Notes under the pieces: model-generated
What the model saw: the letters and a program-made list of their open reading frames with translations, nothing else
Told to the model about the DNA's origin: nothing
Database searches by the model: none
Part shown: in pieces, positions 7,801 to 16,368 of the stretch
Numbering within the stretch: position 1 is the stretch's first letter
How the letters are laid out: every line of letters begins with the position of its first letter
Assembly: GCA_029051835.1 (NCBI GenBank)
Contig: JAIDKJ010000249.1
Location: 1-18,126 of the forward strand
Direction: 5' to 3'
From: Paramuribaculum sp.
GTDB taxonomy: Bacteria > Bacteroidota > Bacteroidia > Bacteroidales > Muribaculaceae
Length of the DNA: 18,126 nt
Program-made: the position numbers and the translations under genes

Positions 7801-10002
7801 TCAGAAGAGCGACCAGCTGACGGTCAGGCCGGCCATCACGATGGCCACCATCGACATGAGCTTGATGAGGATGTTGAGCGACGGACCCGACGTGTCCTTG
7901 AACGGATCGCCTACGGTGTCACCTGTGACTGTGGCTTTGTGCACTTCGCTGCCCTTGCCTCCGAAGTTGCCCTCCTCGACATATTTCTTGGCATTGTCCC
8001 ATGCGCCGCCTGAGTTGGCCATGAATATCGCCAGAACGAATCCGGCCGACAGGCCTCCGGTCAGCAGACCGATCACTCCCGGCACACCGAACACCAGTCC
8101 GGTGATGATCGGGGCCACGATAGCGAGCACCGACGGGAACACCATCTCGCGCTGCGCTCCCTTGGTGGAGATCTGCACACAGCGGGCATAGTCGGGATCG
8201 GCTTTACCTTCGAGGATACCCTTGATCTCACGGAACTGACGGCGCACCTCGTCGACCATATGGGCGGCGGCGCGGCCTACGGCATTCATCGTCAGGCCGC
8301 AGAACAGGAATGCCATCATGGATCCGATGAACATGCCCGAAAGCACCTTCGGACTCATCAGATTCACTTCGAAATAAGCCATAAAATCGGTGAATGTGGC
8401 GTCGTGGAGAGCCACGGCGCGGTCGCCGAGCTGTATGAAAGTCTGTCCGAGGCGGTCAAGACCTATGCGTATCTCCTCGATATATGAAGCGAGCAGCGCC
8501 AGTCCGGTCAGAGCGGCCGATCCGATGGCGAAGCCCTTGCCGGTGGCGGCGGTGGTGTTGCCGAGCGAATCGAGAGCGTCGGTGCGCTTGCGCACACCCT
8601 CGCCGAGTCCGCTCATCTCTGCATTGCCGCCGGCGTTGTCGGCGATCGGGCCGTAGGCGTCGGTAGCCAGAGTGATGCCGAGAGTCGACAACATGCCTAC
8701 AGCGGCGATACCGATGCCGTAGAGTCCCATGCCGACATTGGCGAAGTCAAAGCCCGAGGCAAACCAGTAGGAGAGAATGATACCCGCTACAACGGCTATC
8801 ACAGGCACCGCCGTCGACACCATGCCGAGGCCTACGCCGGATATGATCACCGTGGCCGGACCGGTCTTTCCCGACTCGGCCAGACGCTGAGTGGGCTTGT
8901 AGCTCTGCGAGGTGTAATACTCCGTGGCCTGTCCGATGATAATGCCCACGAGCAGACCCACCACAACCGAACAGCCTATCAGCGCCCAGTTGGTGATCTG
9001 AAGCACCCACAGGATGCCGAACGTAGCGGCTACTATCAGCGCCGAGCTGAGATTGGTGCCGCGCGACAGAGCCTTAAGAAGTCCCTTCATGTCGGCGTCC
9101 TCACGTGTACGCACCGTAAATATTCCGATGATCGACAGTATGATGCCCACCGCCGCTATCAGCATCGGAGCTATGACTGCCTTGACCTGCATGACCGGAT
9201 CGGGGGTCGACGCCTGCATGAAAGCAGCCGCTCCGAGGGCAGCAGTGGCGAGGATAGAGCCGCAATAGCTCTCGTAGAGGTCGGCACCCATGCCGGCCAC
9301 GTCGCCAACGTTGTCGCCCACATTGTCGGCGATTGTGGCGGGATTGCGCGGATCATCCTCAGGTATGCCCGCCTCGACTTTGCCCACCAGGTCGGCGCCC
9401 ACATCGGCAGCCTTGGTGTAGATGCCGCCTCCCACTCTCGCAAAAAGCGCCTGGGTGGAAGCACCCATGCCGAACGTAAGCATCGTGGTGGTAATCATGG
9501 TCATCTTCTGCATCGGGTCGGCATTGTCAACAAACATGTTGAGAAGCACATACCACAGCGAGATATCGAGCAGGCCGAGGCCTACCACCACGAGTCCCAT
9601 GACGGCGCCCGAACGGAATGCCACGTTCAGACCGCCGTTAAGGCTTTCGCGCGCGGCGTTGGCCGTACGTGCCGAAGCGTTGGTGGCCGTCTTCATGCCC
9701 AGATAGCCCGAGAGGCCGGAGAAAAATCCTCCCGTGAGGAACGCCACGGGCACCCAGGGATTCTGAAGCTGGAATCCGTAGGCCATTATCGAGAACACAA
9801 TGACCAGAGCGAGAAACACGACGCCGACGATCTTGTATTGCTGACGCAGATACGACATCGCTCCCTTGCGCACGTGAGAGGCTATGCGCTGCATCGTTTC
9901 GGTTCCCTCGCTGCGACGCATCATCCCTCGATAGAAATACCATGCCAGCAGCAGAGCTATGACCGCTGCCGCAGGCACAATCCAGAATAAAGTCTGTTCC
10001 AT
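7801..10002 (-). CDS. hppA: Membrane-bound ion-translocating inorganic pyrophosphatase
   Basis: 733-residue polytopic inner-membrane enzyme (about 16 helices) that hydrolyses cytosolic pyrophosphate and pumps cations outward. Substrate motifs are intact: [11 protein letters not shown] (200-210), [20 protein letters not shown] (215-234), and the C-terminal [20 protein letters not shown]. Ala-485 and Gly-488 in GNTTAATG are the K+-dependent pattern (K+-independent enzymes carry Lys at the first site). Glu-244 in DLYESY is at the place used by Na+-pumping enzymes. T90, F94 and D146 equal residues I recall as marking the dual Na+/H+ subfamily found in Bacteroides. It stands alone, divergent from the DUF3078 operon, with a -7 box at 10055-10048 and a terminator after its stop. 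It recovers energy from pyrophosphate released in biosynthesis. Confidence 0.97.
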   Translation of the reverse strand: MEQTLFWIVPAAAVIALLLAWYFYRGMMRRSEGTETMQRIASHVRKGAMSYLRQQYKIVGVVFLALVIVFSIMAYGFQLQNPWVPVAFLTGGFFSGLSGYLGMKTATNASARTANAARESLNGGLNVAFRSGAVMGLVVVGLGLLDISLWYVLLNMFVDNADPMQKMTMITTTMLTFGMGASTQALFARVGGGIYTKAADVGADLVGKVEAGIPEDDPRNPATIADNVGDNVGDVAGMGADLYESYCGSILATAALGAAAFMQASTPDPVMQVKAVIAPMLIAAVGIILSIIGIFTVRTREDADMKGLLKALSRGTNLSSALIVAATFGILWVLQITNWALIGCSVVVGLLVGIIIGQATEYYTSQSYKPTQRLAESGKTGPATVIISGVGLGMVSTAVPVIAVVAGIILSYWFASGFDFANVGMGLYGIGIAAVGMLSTLGITLATDAYGPIADNAGGNAEMSGLGEGVRKRTDALDSLGNTTAATGKGFAIGSAALTGLALLASYIEEIRIGLDRLGQTFIQLGDRAVALHDATFTDFMAYFEVNLMSPKVLSGMFIGSMMAFLFCGLTMNAVGRAAAHMVDEVRRQFREIKGILEGKADPDYARCVQISTKGAQREMVFPSVLAIVAPIITGLVFGVPGVIGLLTGGLSAGFVLAIFMANSGGAWDNAKKYVEEGNFGGKGSEVHKATVTGDTVGDPFKDTSGPSLNILIKLMSMVAIVMAGLTVSWSLF

Positions 10003-10047
10003 TTGACTGATTTGATATTTGATTTATAAGGTAAGATTTTGAATTAG

Positions 10048-10055
10048 CAAATTTA
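10048..10055 (-). promoter_or_regulatory. Candidate hppA -7 box
   Basis: Read on the - strand this is TAAATTTG, a perfect TAnnTTTG match, 46 bases upstream of the hppA ATG (10002). It predicts a leader of about 40 nt. No clean TTTG lies at the -33 spacing, so the call rests on one element and on position. Confidence 0.4.
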
Positions 10056-10142
10056 GTCAATTTTATCTAAACTTCAGCCGTCAGTCGGGCTTGAAAACTT
10101 AAAAAACGCCCCTGGCAACACATTATTTTATGAAAAAATATG

Positions 10143-10150
10143 TAATTTTG
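10143..10150 (+). promoter_or_regulatory. Candidate -7 box of the DUF3078 operon
   Basis: TAATTTTG, a perfect TAnnTTTG match, 25 bases before the preferred ATG at 10175. A run ACTTAAAAAACGCCCC just upstream (10097-10112) also occurs in similar form before dut (AAAAAACGCCCC at 231-242), perhaps an A-tract element, though at a different distance. The -33 box is not clear. Confidence 0.4.
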
Positions 10151-10174
10151 CAATTCACGTTTCTTGTAATGACA

Positions 10175-11587
10175 ATGAAAAGACTGATACTGCACATGAC
10201 CCTATGGGCTCTTTCGGCCATTTCAGGAGCCGTAGCGACCGCAACGCCGCTGAGATCCGCGCTCTGCCGTGAAGCGATCCAGCGGCCTGAAACCGCTATG
10301 ACACGACCGGCTGCCACCGATCCCGACACACTCATCATTCTGCCTTGGTTTGACGACGAGCTTGCCACCGACATCCATCTGCTCGACACCGCCAATGTGG
10401 ATCCCGACACAGTCATCACGGAATACATCCGAGATATATTTCCCATTCCGGCAGGCGACTACTCGCGTCCGGTGTTTGACGGATACCAGTTTCTCGACAC
10501 TCTGACCCTCTCCGTGCCATATCACTCCGAGATAGCCGGCGACGCCTATTATTGGCTCGACGACCTGAAGACAGGACGACTGCTGGCCGCCCGTGCACGC
10601 CAGCTCTACATGTCGGAGAATCCCACTGCGGTGAAATACAACGTGTGGATGCTCCCGGAGCGCCCCAAGGAGTATGCCGCGATAATCAATCCGCACACAC
10701 GGCGCATAGAGATGCAGGAGCGCATCGTAGGCGACCGCCGCAGCGAAGTGACCTCCATCGCTCCCGAAATCGACCGCAAGATATGGATCCAGAGTCTGGC
10801 TATCAACGCGCAGTTCTCACAGGCCTACGTATCGCCCAACTGGTATCAGGGCGGCAACCGCAGCCTGATAATGCTGATCAACGCTGGCTACAACGTGAAA
10901 CTCAACCAGCGCTATTACCCCAAGCTCCTCTTCGAGGCATCGGCAGGCTACAAACTCGGCACCAACACCACCCCCGACGACACCATACGGTCGATGAACA
11001 TATCGGAGGACCTGCTGCAGATCAACTCCACATTCGGCTACAAGGCCGCCCGCCGGTGGTACTATTCGCTCAACCTGCAGTTCAAGACACAGCTGTTCAA
11101 CTCCTACCCGTCGAACTCCGACAAACTGAAATCGGCATTTCTCTCACCGGGCGAGCTCAACCTCGGCCTCGGTATGACCTACAACTATCAGAACGACAAA
11201 AAGACGTTTGACTTCAACGCCACCATAGCGCCGCTGTCGTGGCAGCTGTCGACATGCATATCGCGCCGTATCAACGAGGAATCCTACGGCATACGGTCAG
11301 GACGCAACGCCCGATGCGAATATGGTTCGAACGCCGAATACAAACTCAACTGGAAGATCACCTACAACATACGCTACGAGTCGAGGCTATTCCTGTTCAC
11401 CGATTACTCACGGTTTCAGGGCGACTGGGAACACACCTTCATATTCAACATCAACCGCTATCTCTCGACCAACCTCTACGCCCACATGCGCTACGATACG
11501 TCGAGCGTTCGCGACGGCGGATGGTCGAAATTCCAATTCAAGGAGATCCTTTCGTTCGGATTCGCCTACACGTTTGCCAACACCTGA
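10175..11587 (+). CDS. DUF3078-type outer-membrane-like protein
   Basis: 470-residue exported protein of unknown function, matching my memory of DUF3078 proteins in Bacteroidota. A signal peptide (MKRLILHMTLWALSAISGAVA) precedes an N-terminal region of about 190 residues rich in Asp/Thr/Pro. From about residue 190 the sequence alternates aromatic and polar residues in strands (NWYQGGNRSLIMLINAGYNV, YYSLNLQFKTQLFNS, GMTYNYQNDKKTFDFNATIA, FGFAYTF at the end), typical of an outer-membrane beta barrel. An upstream in-frame ATG at 10130 is rejected because the -7 box at 10143-10150 would then be inside the gene and the signal peptide would be preceded by odd residues; ATG 10169 is an alternative. 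First gene of a four-gene operon with a 12-bp gap to the next. Confidence 0.8.
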   Translation: MKRLILHMTLWALSAISGAVATATPLRSALCREAIQRPETAMTRPAATDPDTLIILPWFDDELATDIHLLDTANVDPDTVITEYIRDIFPIPAGDYSRPVFDGYQFLDTLTLSVPYHSEIAGDAYYWLDDLKTGRLLAARARQLYMSENPTAVKYNVWMLPERPKEYAAIINPHTRRIEMQERIVGDRRSEVTSIAPEIDRKIWIQSLAINAQFSQAYVSPNWYQGGNRSLIMLINAGYNVKLNQRYYPKLLFEASAGYKLGTNTTPDDTIRSMNISEDLLQINSTFGYKAARRWYYSLNLQFKTQLFNSYPSNSDKLKSAFLSPGELNLGLGMTYNYQNDKKTFDFNATIAPLSWQLSTCISRRINEESYGIRSGRNARCEYGSNAEYKLNWKITYNIRYESRLFLFTDYSRFQGDWEHTFIFNINRYLSTNLYAHMRYDTSSVRDGGWSKFQFKEILSFGFAYTFANT

Positions 11588-11599
11588 ACCTGACGCCGA

Positions 11600-12151
11600 A
11601 TGCTCCGTCCTCTCCTCCTCACCGCCCTGCTCCTGACACTTCAGGCCATAAACGCCGCAGATCCCCGACGCGGATATGACAACGCCGACTCCGTGGCCGC
11701 ACGTATCATGACCTCCGGGCCGCACCCGATCGAAGGCATATGGCAGTTTCCGGCCGACGGATCACTGATGGCCATAGAGCGCACCGACAGCCCTTCGGGC
11801 GCCACCGTCTACCGTCTGACGGTGGTGAGCAGCGCCGACCGCACAGTGCGCCCCGGAACGCTCATCGGCGAGGCCACTCCGGCCGGCGACTCCTCGACTT
11901 TCGACGCACGAATATCTACCGGCGGACAGGGACGCCTCTCCGGCGGCCGATTCACCATCAGGCTCGGGGAGGAAGCGTCGCGACTGGCCTTCACCAAAGC
12001 CCGGAGCGAGTATTACCTCGACCTTACGCGCCTGCTTCCCTACATGTTCCGTAGGGTGATACGCCACCGCCACGCCACGGCTCCGCCCGCACAGATATGC
12101 TTCAAGATCATGCCGCAACCGGCCATTTCGGCCACTCCACGATATCTATGA
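11600..12151 (+). CDS. Small exported protein of unknown function
   Basis: 183 residues beginning with a signal peptide (MLRPLLLTALLLTLQAINA). The mature part has a beta-rich look with HPIEGIWQFPADGSLMAIER and the strand pair ATVYRLTVVSS / GTLIGEATPAG, then a basic C-terminal tail (MFRRVIRHRHATAPPA). The IEGIWQ...DG..MAIER pattern suggests a small beta-barrel or sandwich domain similar to those that bind ligands in other Bacteroidota proteins, but I do not recognise a family. Start follows the DUF3078 stop by 12 bp; the stop overlaps the next ATG as ATGA (12148-12151). Operon position makes an envelope function, possibly with the DUF3078 protein, the best guess. Confidence 0.72.
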   Translation: MLRPLLLTALLLTLQAINAADPRRGYDNADSVAARIMTSGPHPIEGIWQFPADGSLMAIERTDSPSGATVYRLTVVSSADRTVRPGTLIGEATPAGDSSTFDARISTGGQGRLSGGRFTIRLGEEASRLAFTKARSEYYLDLTRLLPYMFRRVIRHRHATAPPAQICFKIMPQPAISATPRYL

Positions 12152-12693
12152 CACGGCTACTCGTCACGATAGCGGCTCTAACGGCCATAATCATCGCCGC
12201 AGCAGGCTCGCCTGACCGCACGACCCGACGCGGACTGCGGCCACTGCCTGACAACGGACTGACACGACAGACGACACGACAGACGACACGGGAGGGACAC
12301 GACACGGTCACTCCGTCGCCGGGAATGATCGGATTGTCGGGCTACGACAAGCCGCTGCGGTCGGCCAAGGAAACACTCCTCATCACCAACCGGAGCAGCC
12401 GCACCCTCATATCGGCACAACTGCGCATCACATATCTCGACGCACACGGACGCCAGCTCCACGAGGCCACCATATGGCTCGATACCGACATACCTCCCGG
12501 CGAAACCCGGCAGATGAAATTCAAATCGTGGGACGTGCAGCGTACATTCTACTACCGCCTGACCGGACGGCCACGACGGTCGGACGGCACGCTCTACGAC
12601 GTCAGCATACGCCCGCTGAGGGCGGTATACGCCACTGCCGACGACAAAATAACGATTACAGAACAAGACCCCAGCAACACTACACCGCAATGA
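12148..12693 (+). CDS. Small exported protein, beta-sandwich-like, unknown function
   Basis: 181 residues with an N-terminal hydrophobic signal (LLVTIAALTAIIIAAAG). A low-complexity, Thr/Arg-rich spacer follows (TRQTTRQTTREG, from a 12-bp tandem repeat), then a domain of about 110 residues: GLSGYDKPLRSAKETLLITN, LISAQLRITYLDAHGRQLHE, IPPGETRQMKFKSWDVQRTF. This reads like an Ig-like or FxLYD-like beta sandwich, as in many Bacteroidota surface proteins; I infer this from pattern only. I start at 12148 because ATG overlaps the preceding stop; earlier in-frame starts (such as 12097) would lie inside that gene and hide the signal. The stop overlaps the acetyltransferase ATG (ATGA, 12690-12693). 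Confidence 0.72.
   Translation: MTRLLVTIAALTAIIIAAAGSPDRTTRRGLRPLPDNGLTRQTTRQTTREGHDTVTPSPGMIGLSGYDKPLRSAKETLLITNRSSRTLISAQLRITYLDAHGRQLHEATIWLDTDIPPGETRQMKFKSWDVQRTFYYRLTGRPRRSDGTLYDVSIRPLRAVYATADDKITITEQDPSNTTPQ
12261..12290 (+). repeat. 12-bp tandem repeat inside a gene
   Basis: GACACGACAGAC is present twice in direct tandem (12261-12272, 12273-12284), followed by a partial third copy GACACG (12285-12290). It encodes the TRQT TRQT TREG spacer after the signal peptide. The unit is a multiple of three, so copy-number change would alter linker length without breaking the frame. Confidence 0.9.
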
Positions 12694-13232
12694 CCACCGA
12701 CAAACCGCTTCTCGACGACGGAGTGATAGCCTTGCGCGCACTTGAGCCGTCGGATCTCGACGCCATGACCCGATGGGAGAACGACACAAGGCTCTGGTCG
12801 GCCGGAAGCCAGGGGGCGCCGCTGTCGCGACACCTCATAGCCGAATACATAGCCAACTACGACGCCGACATATTCGCGTCGCGGCAACTCAGGCTGATAG
12901 TGGTGGAAAAAGCCACGGGCAATGCCGTGGGCGCAGTGGATCTCTACGACTTCGATCCGCTGAGCCTACGCGCCGGCATAGGCATAATCATAGACGAAAC
13001 CGCCCGAGGCAACGGCTACGGCACACGCGCGCTGAAACAGCTGTGGCACTACTCGTCGATCCACCTTGGCATGCATCAGCTGTGGGCCATGACAGCCATC
13101 GACAACACCGCCGCCTGCCGGACATTCACCAATGCCGGATTTACGACAGCCGGCCGCCTGCGGAGCTGGGTCCGCCGCGGCCGGCAATGGGTCGACGCGC
13201 TGATGTATCAGCGGTTGAATATCGAAGCGTAG
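12690..13232 (+). CDS. GNAT-family N-acetyltransferase (RimJ/RimL type)
   Basis: 180-residue acetyltransferase. Its N-terminus follows the RimJ/RimL/SpeG-like pattern (LLDDGVIALRALEPSDLDAM, WENDTRLW). The acetyl-CoA pyrophosphate loop is RGNGYG (106-111), followed by a helix TRALKQLWHYS and a late beta strand with NAGFTTAGRLRSW. Substrate is not predictable: protein N-termini, ribosomal protein, polyamine or a small amine are all possible. Last gene of the DUF3078 operon by ATGA overlap. Its last 25 bp overlap the convergent TPR gene. Confidence 0.9.
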   Translation: MTTDKPLLDDGVIALRALEPSDLDAMTRWENDTRLWSAGSQGAPLSRHLIAEYIANYDADIFASRQLRLIVVEKATGNAVGAVDLYDFDPLSLRAGIGIIIDETARGNGYGTRALKQLWHYSSIHLGMHQLWAMTAIDNTAACRTFTNAGFTTAGRLRSWVRRGRQWVDALMYQRLNIEA

Positions 13233-14806
13233 CGCACCATCAGCTGATGGAAGCGCGGATCTGAACGCAACGGCTCCACATTGACATATCCGAGGTCGAG
13301 ATCCATCCAGTTGTGATAATCGGCATATCCGTTCTGCATGGCGAGCTGCGCGCAGTCGACAGCGCGGTCGATCATGCCGCGATGGGCATAATAACATGCC
13401 GCATAATAATGGACAGCTCCGTCGTAGTCGGGCTGTGAATTGAGGATATTCTCCATCCATCGGTCGGCCTCCTCTATGCGGTCGAGGCGCATAAGCGCGA
13501 ATCCGAGCAGCGAACGGACATTTTCGGGCGACATATCGGCAGCCGCATCGGCCGCACGCTGACAGAGGGTCTTAGACAGCGGAACCTGCTCGAGGCTGTC
13601 GGAGCATACCCATGCGCGCAGCAGCAAAAGACGCGGATCGCTGGGGTTGTCGAGTATCGCCTCGGCAAGGCTTACCGACGCGTCGTGGGGATGACCGAGA
13701 GCCAGATCGGCCGTGGCCTTCGCCTCAAGCCCCTCGATCAGACCGGGCTGCTTGGCCAGCGCCTGATCGGCGTTGACAAGCGCCTCGCGATACTCGCCGA
13801 GCGCGCAGAGGATGCGTGCCTTCAGCGCATAGTAGGGAGCGTTCTCCTCCGTAGCCGAGATGGCATAGTCGGCGTTGGCCAGAGCCGTGTCGTACTGTCC
13901 GAGCGCATAGAAACATTTGGCCAGCGACGAATTGAGTCCGGCATAGGAGTAGAGTCCGTCGTTGAGTATCTTGTCGTAGTCGTCGATAGCGGCCGTGTAG
14001 TTGTAGTGGCTCTCGGCGATCGCGGCGCGGATATAGTAGAACATGCCTACTCTCGGAGCCTGACGTATGGCTCTCGACAGACCGTTCATGACCGCAGGGT
14101 AATTGGTGCGCGCCAGCACCACAAGCTCGTTGAGCGCCTTGGTGTTGACGTTGTTGTCCATCGACAGGGCGATGATATAGTCGTCGACAGCTCCCTCGGT
14201 ATTGCCGAGCAGAGAGCGGACGGAAGCGCGGCGTATATAGCTCTCGGCCTTGTCAGGGGCATAGTCCACCGCACGGTCGGCCAGATCGTTGGCCATGCCG
14301 AAATTCTGCTCCTTGGCGGCACAGCGCGCCAGTCCGAAAGCAGCCTCCTGCGAGTGCGGGAACTGCCGCTGAAGCCTCTGATAGTCGGCGCGGGCATCGG
14401 CATAGCGCCCCAGCTCGTAGAGCACATTGGCTCTCTGGTAAAGACATGTGTAGGCCGACGGATCAAGCTGCAGCGCGGCATTGAGATCGTCGAGCGCATC
14501 GGCGTAGCGTCCCATGCGTTCACGCGCTCCGGCGCGGAGCTGGTGGGCTGAGAAACGTATATCACGAGCCGATTCGGGCGCATAGCGAAGCGCCTGGTCA
14601 AGATCGGAAATAGCCTTAAGGTATTCGTCACGGTTGTACAGCTCGCCGGCTCTTGCCAGAAGGGTTTCGTAGTCGGTGGGATCGTTTTCAATCATTTTGT
14701 CGTAGACCCTCATCACGGCCACGCTCATGGCCGAATTGGATGCTGACTGCGCCATGGATACGACCGGCGCGGCCATCAGTAGCAGAAATGCGATGAACGG
14801 TTTCAT
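13208..14806 (-). CDS. Large exported TPR-repeat protein
   Basis: 532 residues: signal peptide (MKPFIAFLLLMAAPVVSMAQ), then tetratricopeptide repeats along the whole length, for example YNRDEYLKAISDLDQALRYA, YADALDDLNAALQLDPSAY, YTAAIDDYDKILNDGLYSY and YDTALANADYAI. No enzymatic motif is visible, so it is a probable periplasmic protein-binding scaffold. I chose ATG 14806 over a TTG two codons upstream. It lies 22 bp downstream of kdsA on the same strand and is likely the last gene of that transcript. Although similar in kind to the TPR protein at 835-2592, it is not an obvious recent duplicate. Its 3' end overlaps the GNAT gene in antisense by 25 bp. Confidence 0.88.
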   Translation of the reverse strand: MKPFIAFLLLMAAPVVSMAQSASNSAMSVAVMRVYDKMIENDPTDYETLLARAGELYNRDEYLKAISDLDQALRYAPESARDIRFSAHQLRAGARERMGRYADALDDLNAALQLDPSAYTCLYQRANVLYELGRYADARADYQRLQRQFPHSQEAAFGLARCAAKEQNFGMANDLADRAVDYAPDKAESYIRRASVRSLLGNTEGAVDDYIIALSMDNNVNTKALNELVVLARTNYPAVMNGLSRAIRQAPRVGMFYYIRAAIAESHYNYTAAIDDYDKILNDGLYSYAGLNSSLAKCFYALGQYDTALANADYAISATEENAPYYALKARILCALGEYREALVNADQALAKQPGLIEGLEAKATADLALGHPHDASVSLAEAILDNPSDPRLLLLRAWVCSDSLEQVPLSKTLCQRAADAAADMSPENVRSLLGFALMRLDRIEEADRWMENILNSQPDYDGAVHYYAACYYAHRGMIDRAVDCAQLAMQNGYADYHNWMDLDLGYVNVEPLRSDPRFHQLMVRYASIFNR

Positions 14807-14828
14807 TGGCAACGTTTTATGTTGTTGA

Positions 14829-15635
14829 TCACTTGGATATTTCGTTGATTACGGCGCGGATGCGCGTGAGCCGCTCGAGCAGACCGGGGAGCAGATCGAG
14901 CCGGAGCATATTGGCTCCGTCGCTCTTGGCCTTCGAGGGATCGGGATGGGTTTCGATAAAGAGTCCGTCGGCGCCGGCGGCTATTCCGCAACGGGCTATG
15001 GTTTCGATCATATCCGGACGTCCGCCGGTGACACCGCAGGTCTGGTTGGGCTGCTGCAGCGAATGGGTGCAGTCGAGCACCACGGGGCATCCAAACCCTT
15101 TCATGACCGGTATGCCGCGGTAATCCACCACCAGGTCCTGATAGCCGAAGGTCACTCCGCGCTCCGTGACAGCTACATCGTCGCAACCGGCGTCGCGCAC
15201 CTTCTGCACGGCAAACTCCATGGCTTCGGGCGAGAGGAACTGCCCTTTCTTGACATTGACGTCGCGGCCGGTGCGTGCAGCTGCCACCAGAAGGTCGGTC
15301 TGCCGGCACAGGAAAGCCGGAATCTGGAGCACGTCGACAAACTCGGCTGCCATATCGGCCTCCTCCGGCGAATGGATGTCGGTCACCACCGGCACTCCGA
15401 ATTCATCCCTGACCTTGGAGAGAATCCTCAGAGCCTCAAGGTCGCCGATGCCGGTGAACGAATCGAGCCGCGAACGGTTGGCCTTGCGGTATGAGCCTTT
15501 GAACACGTAGGGGATGTCCAGACGGCTTGTGACTTCCACTATACGCTCGGCTATGTCGAGAGCCATGCGCTCCCCCTCGATCACGCACGGACCGGCGAGC
15601 AGGAAGAAATTATCTGACGGTTTTATTGATTTCAT
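14829..15635 (-). CDS. kdsA: 3-deoxy-8-phosphooctulonate synthase (KDO-8-P synthase)
   Basis: 268-residue cytosolic enzyme condensing phosphoenolpyruvate with arabinose 5-phosphate to Kdo-8-phosphate, the first committed step to Kdo of lipopolysaccharide. Motifs: FLLAGPCVIE (11-20), FKGSYRKANRSRLDSF (45-60), DIHSPEEA, VNVKKGQFLSP (127-136), and CTHSLQQPN (189-197). Cys-17, His-191, Glu-228 and Asp-239 have exactly the spacing of the metal ligands of the Aquifex enzyme (C11, H185, E222, D233; constant offset of 6), so it belongs to the metal-dependent class, unlike the E. coli enzyme with Asn. The ATG overlaps the rsmE stop (ATGA), placing it in a leftward operon with rsmE and a transporter. 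Confidence 0.97.
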   Translation of the reverse strand: MKSIKPSDNFFLLAGPCVIEGERMALDIAERIVEVTSRLDIPYVFKGSYRKANRSRLDSFTGIGDLEALRILSKVRDEFGVPVVTDIHSPEEADMAAEFVDVLQIPAFLCRQTDLLVAAARTGRDVNVKKGQFLSPEAMEFAVQKVRDAGCDDVAVTERGVTFGYQDLVVDYRGIPVMKGFGCPVVLDCTHSLQQPNQTCGVTGGRPDMIETIARCGIAAGADGLFIETHPDPSKAKSDGANMLRLDLLPGLLERLTRIRAVINEISK

Positions 15636-16366
15636 ATTTCGGAATTTTCTTGGATTGAACGGTATTGGTCGAGTATGTGTAGAGCGTCGACAGCGCGCAA
15701 GGCCGCCGTTTCGGTGCGCAGACGTTCCGGGCCGAGCGCCACCGGCTTCCAGCCTGCTGCAAGAGCCGCCTCGATCTCTTCGGGGGCGAAATCGCCCTCC
15801 GGGCCGATCATGATGGCGGTGACAGGCTGACCGCTGCGATAGGTAGCCACAAGCTCACGCCGCGGTATCGAACGGTCGCAGTAAGCTATCAGCGCCTGTG
15901 CGCCCGAATACCGGGCCACCACCTCGCCCACCGGTGTCATCGGCTCCACCACAGGCAGCACAGCTTTCAGCGACTGCTTCATGGCCGCCACGGCAATCTT
16001 CTCGAGCCGCTCGGGCTTCAGTTCCCTGCGCTCCGAACGTCGACAGAGTATGGGAATGATGCGGTTGACACCGATCTCGGTCAGTTTCTCGGTCATCCAC
16101 TCCATGCGGTCGAGATGCTTCGACGGCGCCACGGCGGCCACAATCTCGCCCGACCACGACGGGAGCAGGATCTCCGAGGAGAGTATCTCCACAGTGGTGT
16201 GGCGCTGATGAGCGCCGGTGATGACACAGCGATAGCGGCGGCCATTGCCGTCGACCACAGTCAGCTCGTCGCCTTCGCGGAGGCGCAACACTCTGACGGC
16301 GTGTTGCGAATCGCTTTCGGGGAGCGTGAGCGTGGAGGCTATGTCGGGTGCGTAGAACTGTATCAT
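15632..16366 (-). CDS. rsmE: 16S rRNA (uracil-1498-N3)-methyltransferase
   Basis: 244-residue SPOUT-class enzyme that transfers a methyl group from S-adenosylmethionine to N3 of U1498 of 16S rRNA. The N-terminal PUA-like RNA-binding part (about 1-70; SQHAVRVLRLREGDELTVVD) is followed by the knotted methyltransferase domain, with signatures KHLDRMEWMTEKLTEIGVNR, IGPEGDFAPEE (187-197) and LGPERLRTETAAL (211-223). I start at ATG 16366, which gives the usual MIQFYAPDI beginning; a GTG two codons upstream (16372) overlaps the upstream stop as GTGA and is an equal rival. A GGAG lies 11 bases before the ATG. The gene sits between the nucleoside permease gene and kdsA in one transcript. Confidence 0.95.
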   Translation of the reverse strand: MIQFYAPDIASTLTLPESDSQHAVRVLRLREGDELTVVDGNGRRYRCVITGAHQRHTTVEILSSEILLPSWSGEIVAAVAPSKHLDRMEWMTEKLTEIGVNRIIPILCRRSERRELKPERLEKIAVAAMKQSLKAVLPVVEPMTPVGEVVARYSGAQALIAYCDRSIPRRELVATYRSGQPVTAIMIGPEGDFAPEEIEAALAAGWKPVALGPERLRTETAALRAVDALHILDQYRSIQENSEI

Positions 16367-16368
16367 GG

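Noticed and set aside
13685..14551. Long + strand open frame of 288 codons opposite the TPR gene
   Set aside because: High-GC antisense shadow of a TPR gene whose repeats and signal peptide are clear on the - strand. The antisense peptide has no domain.
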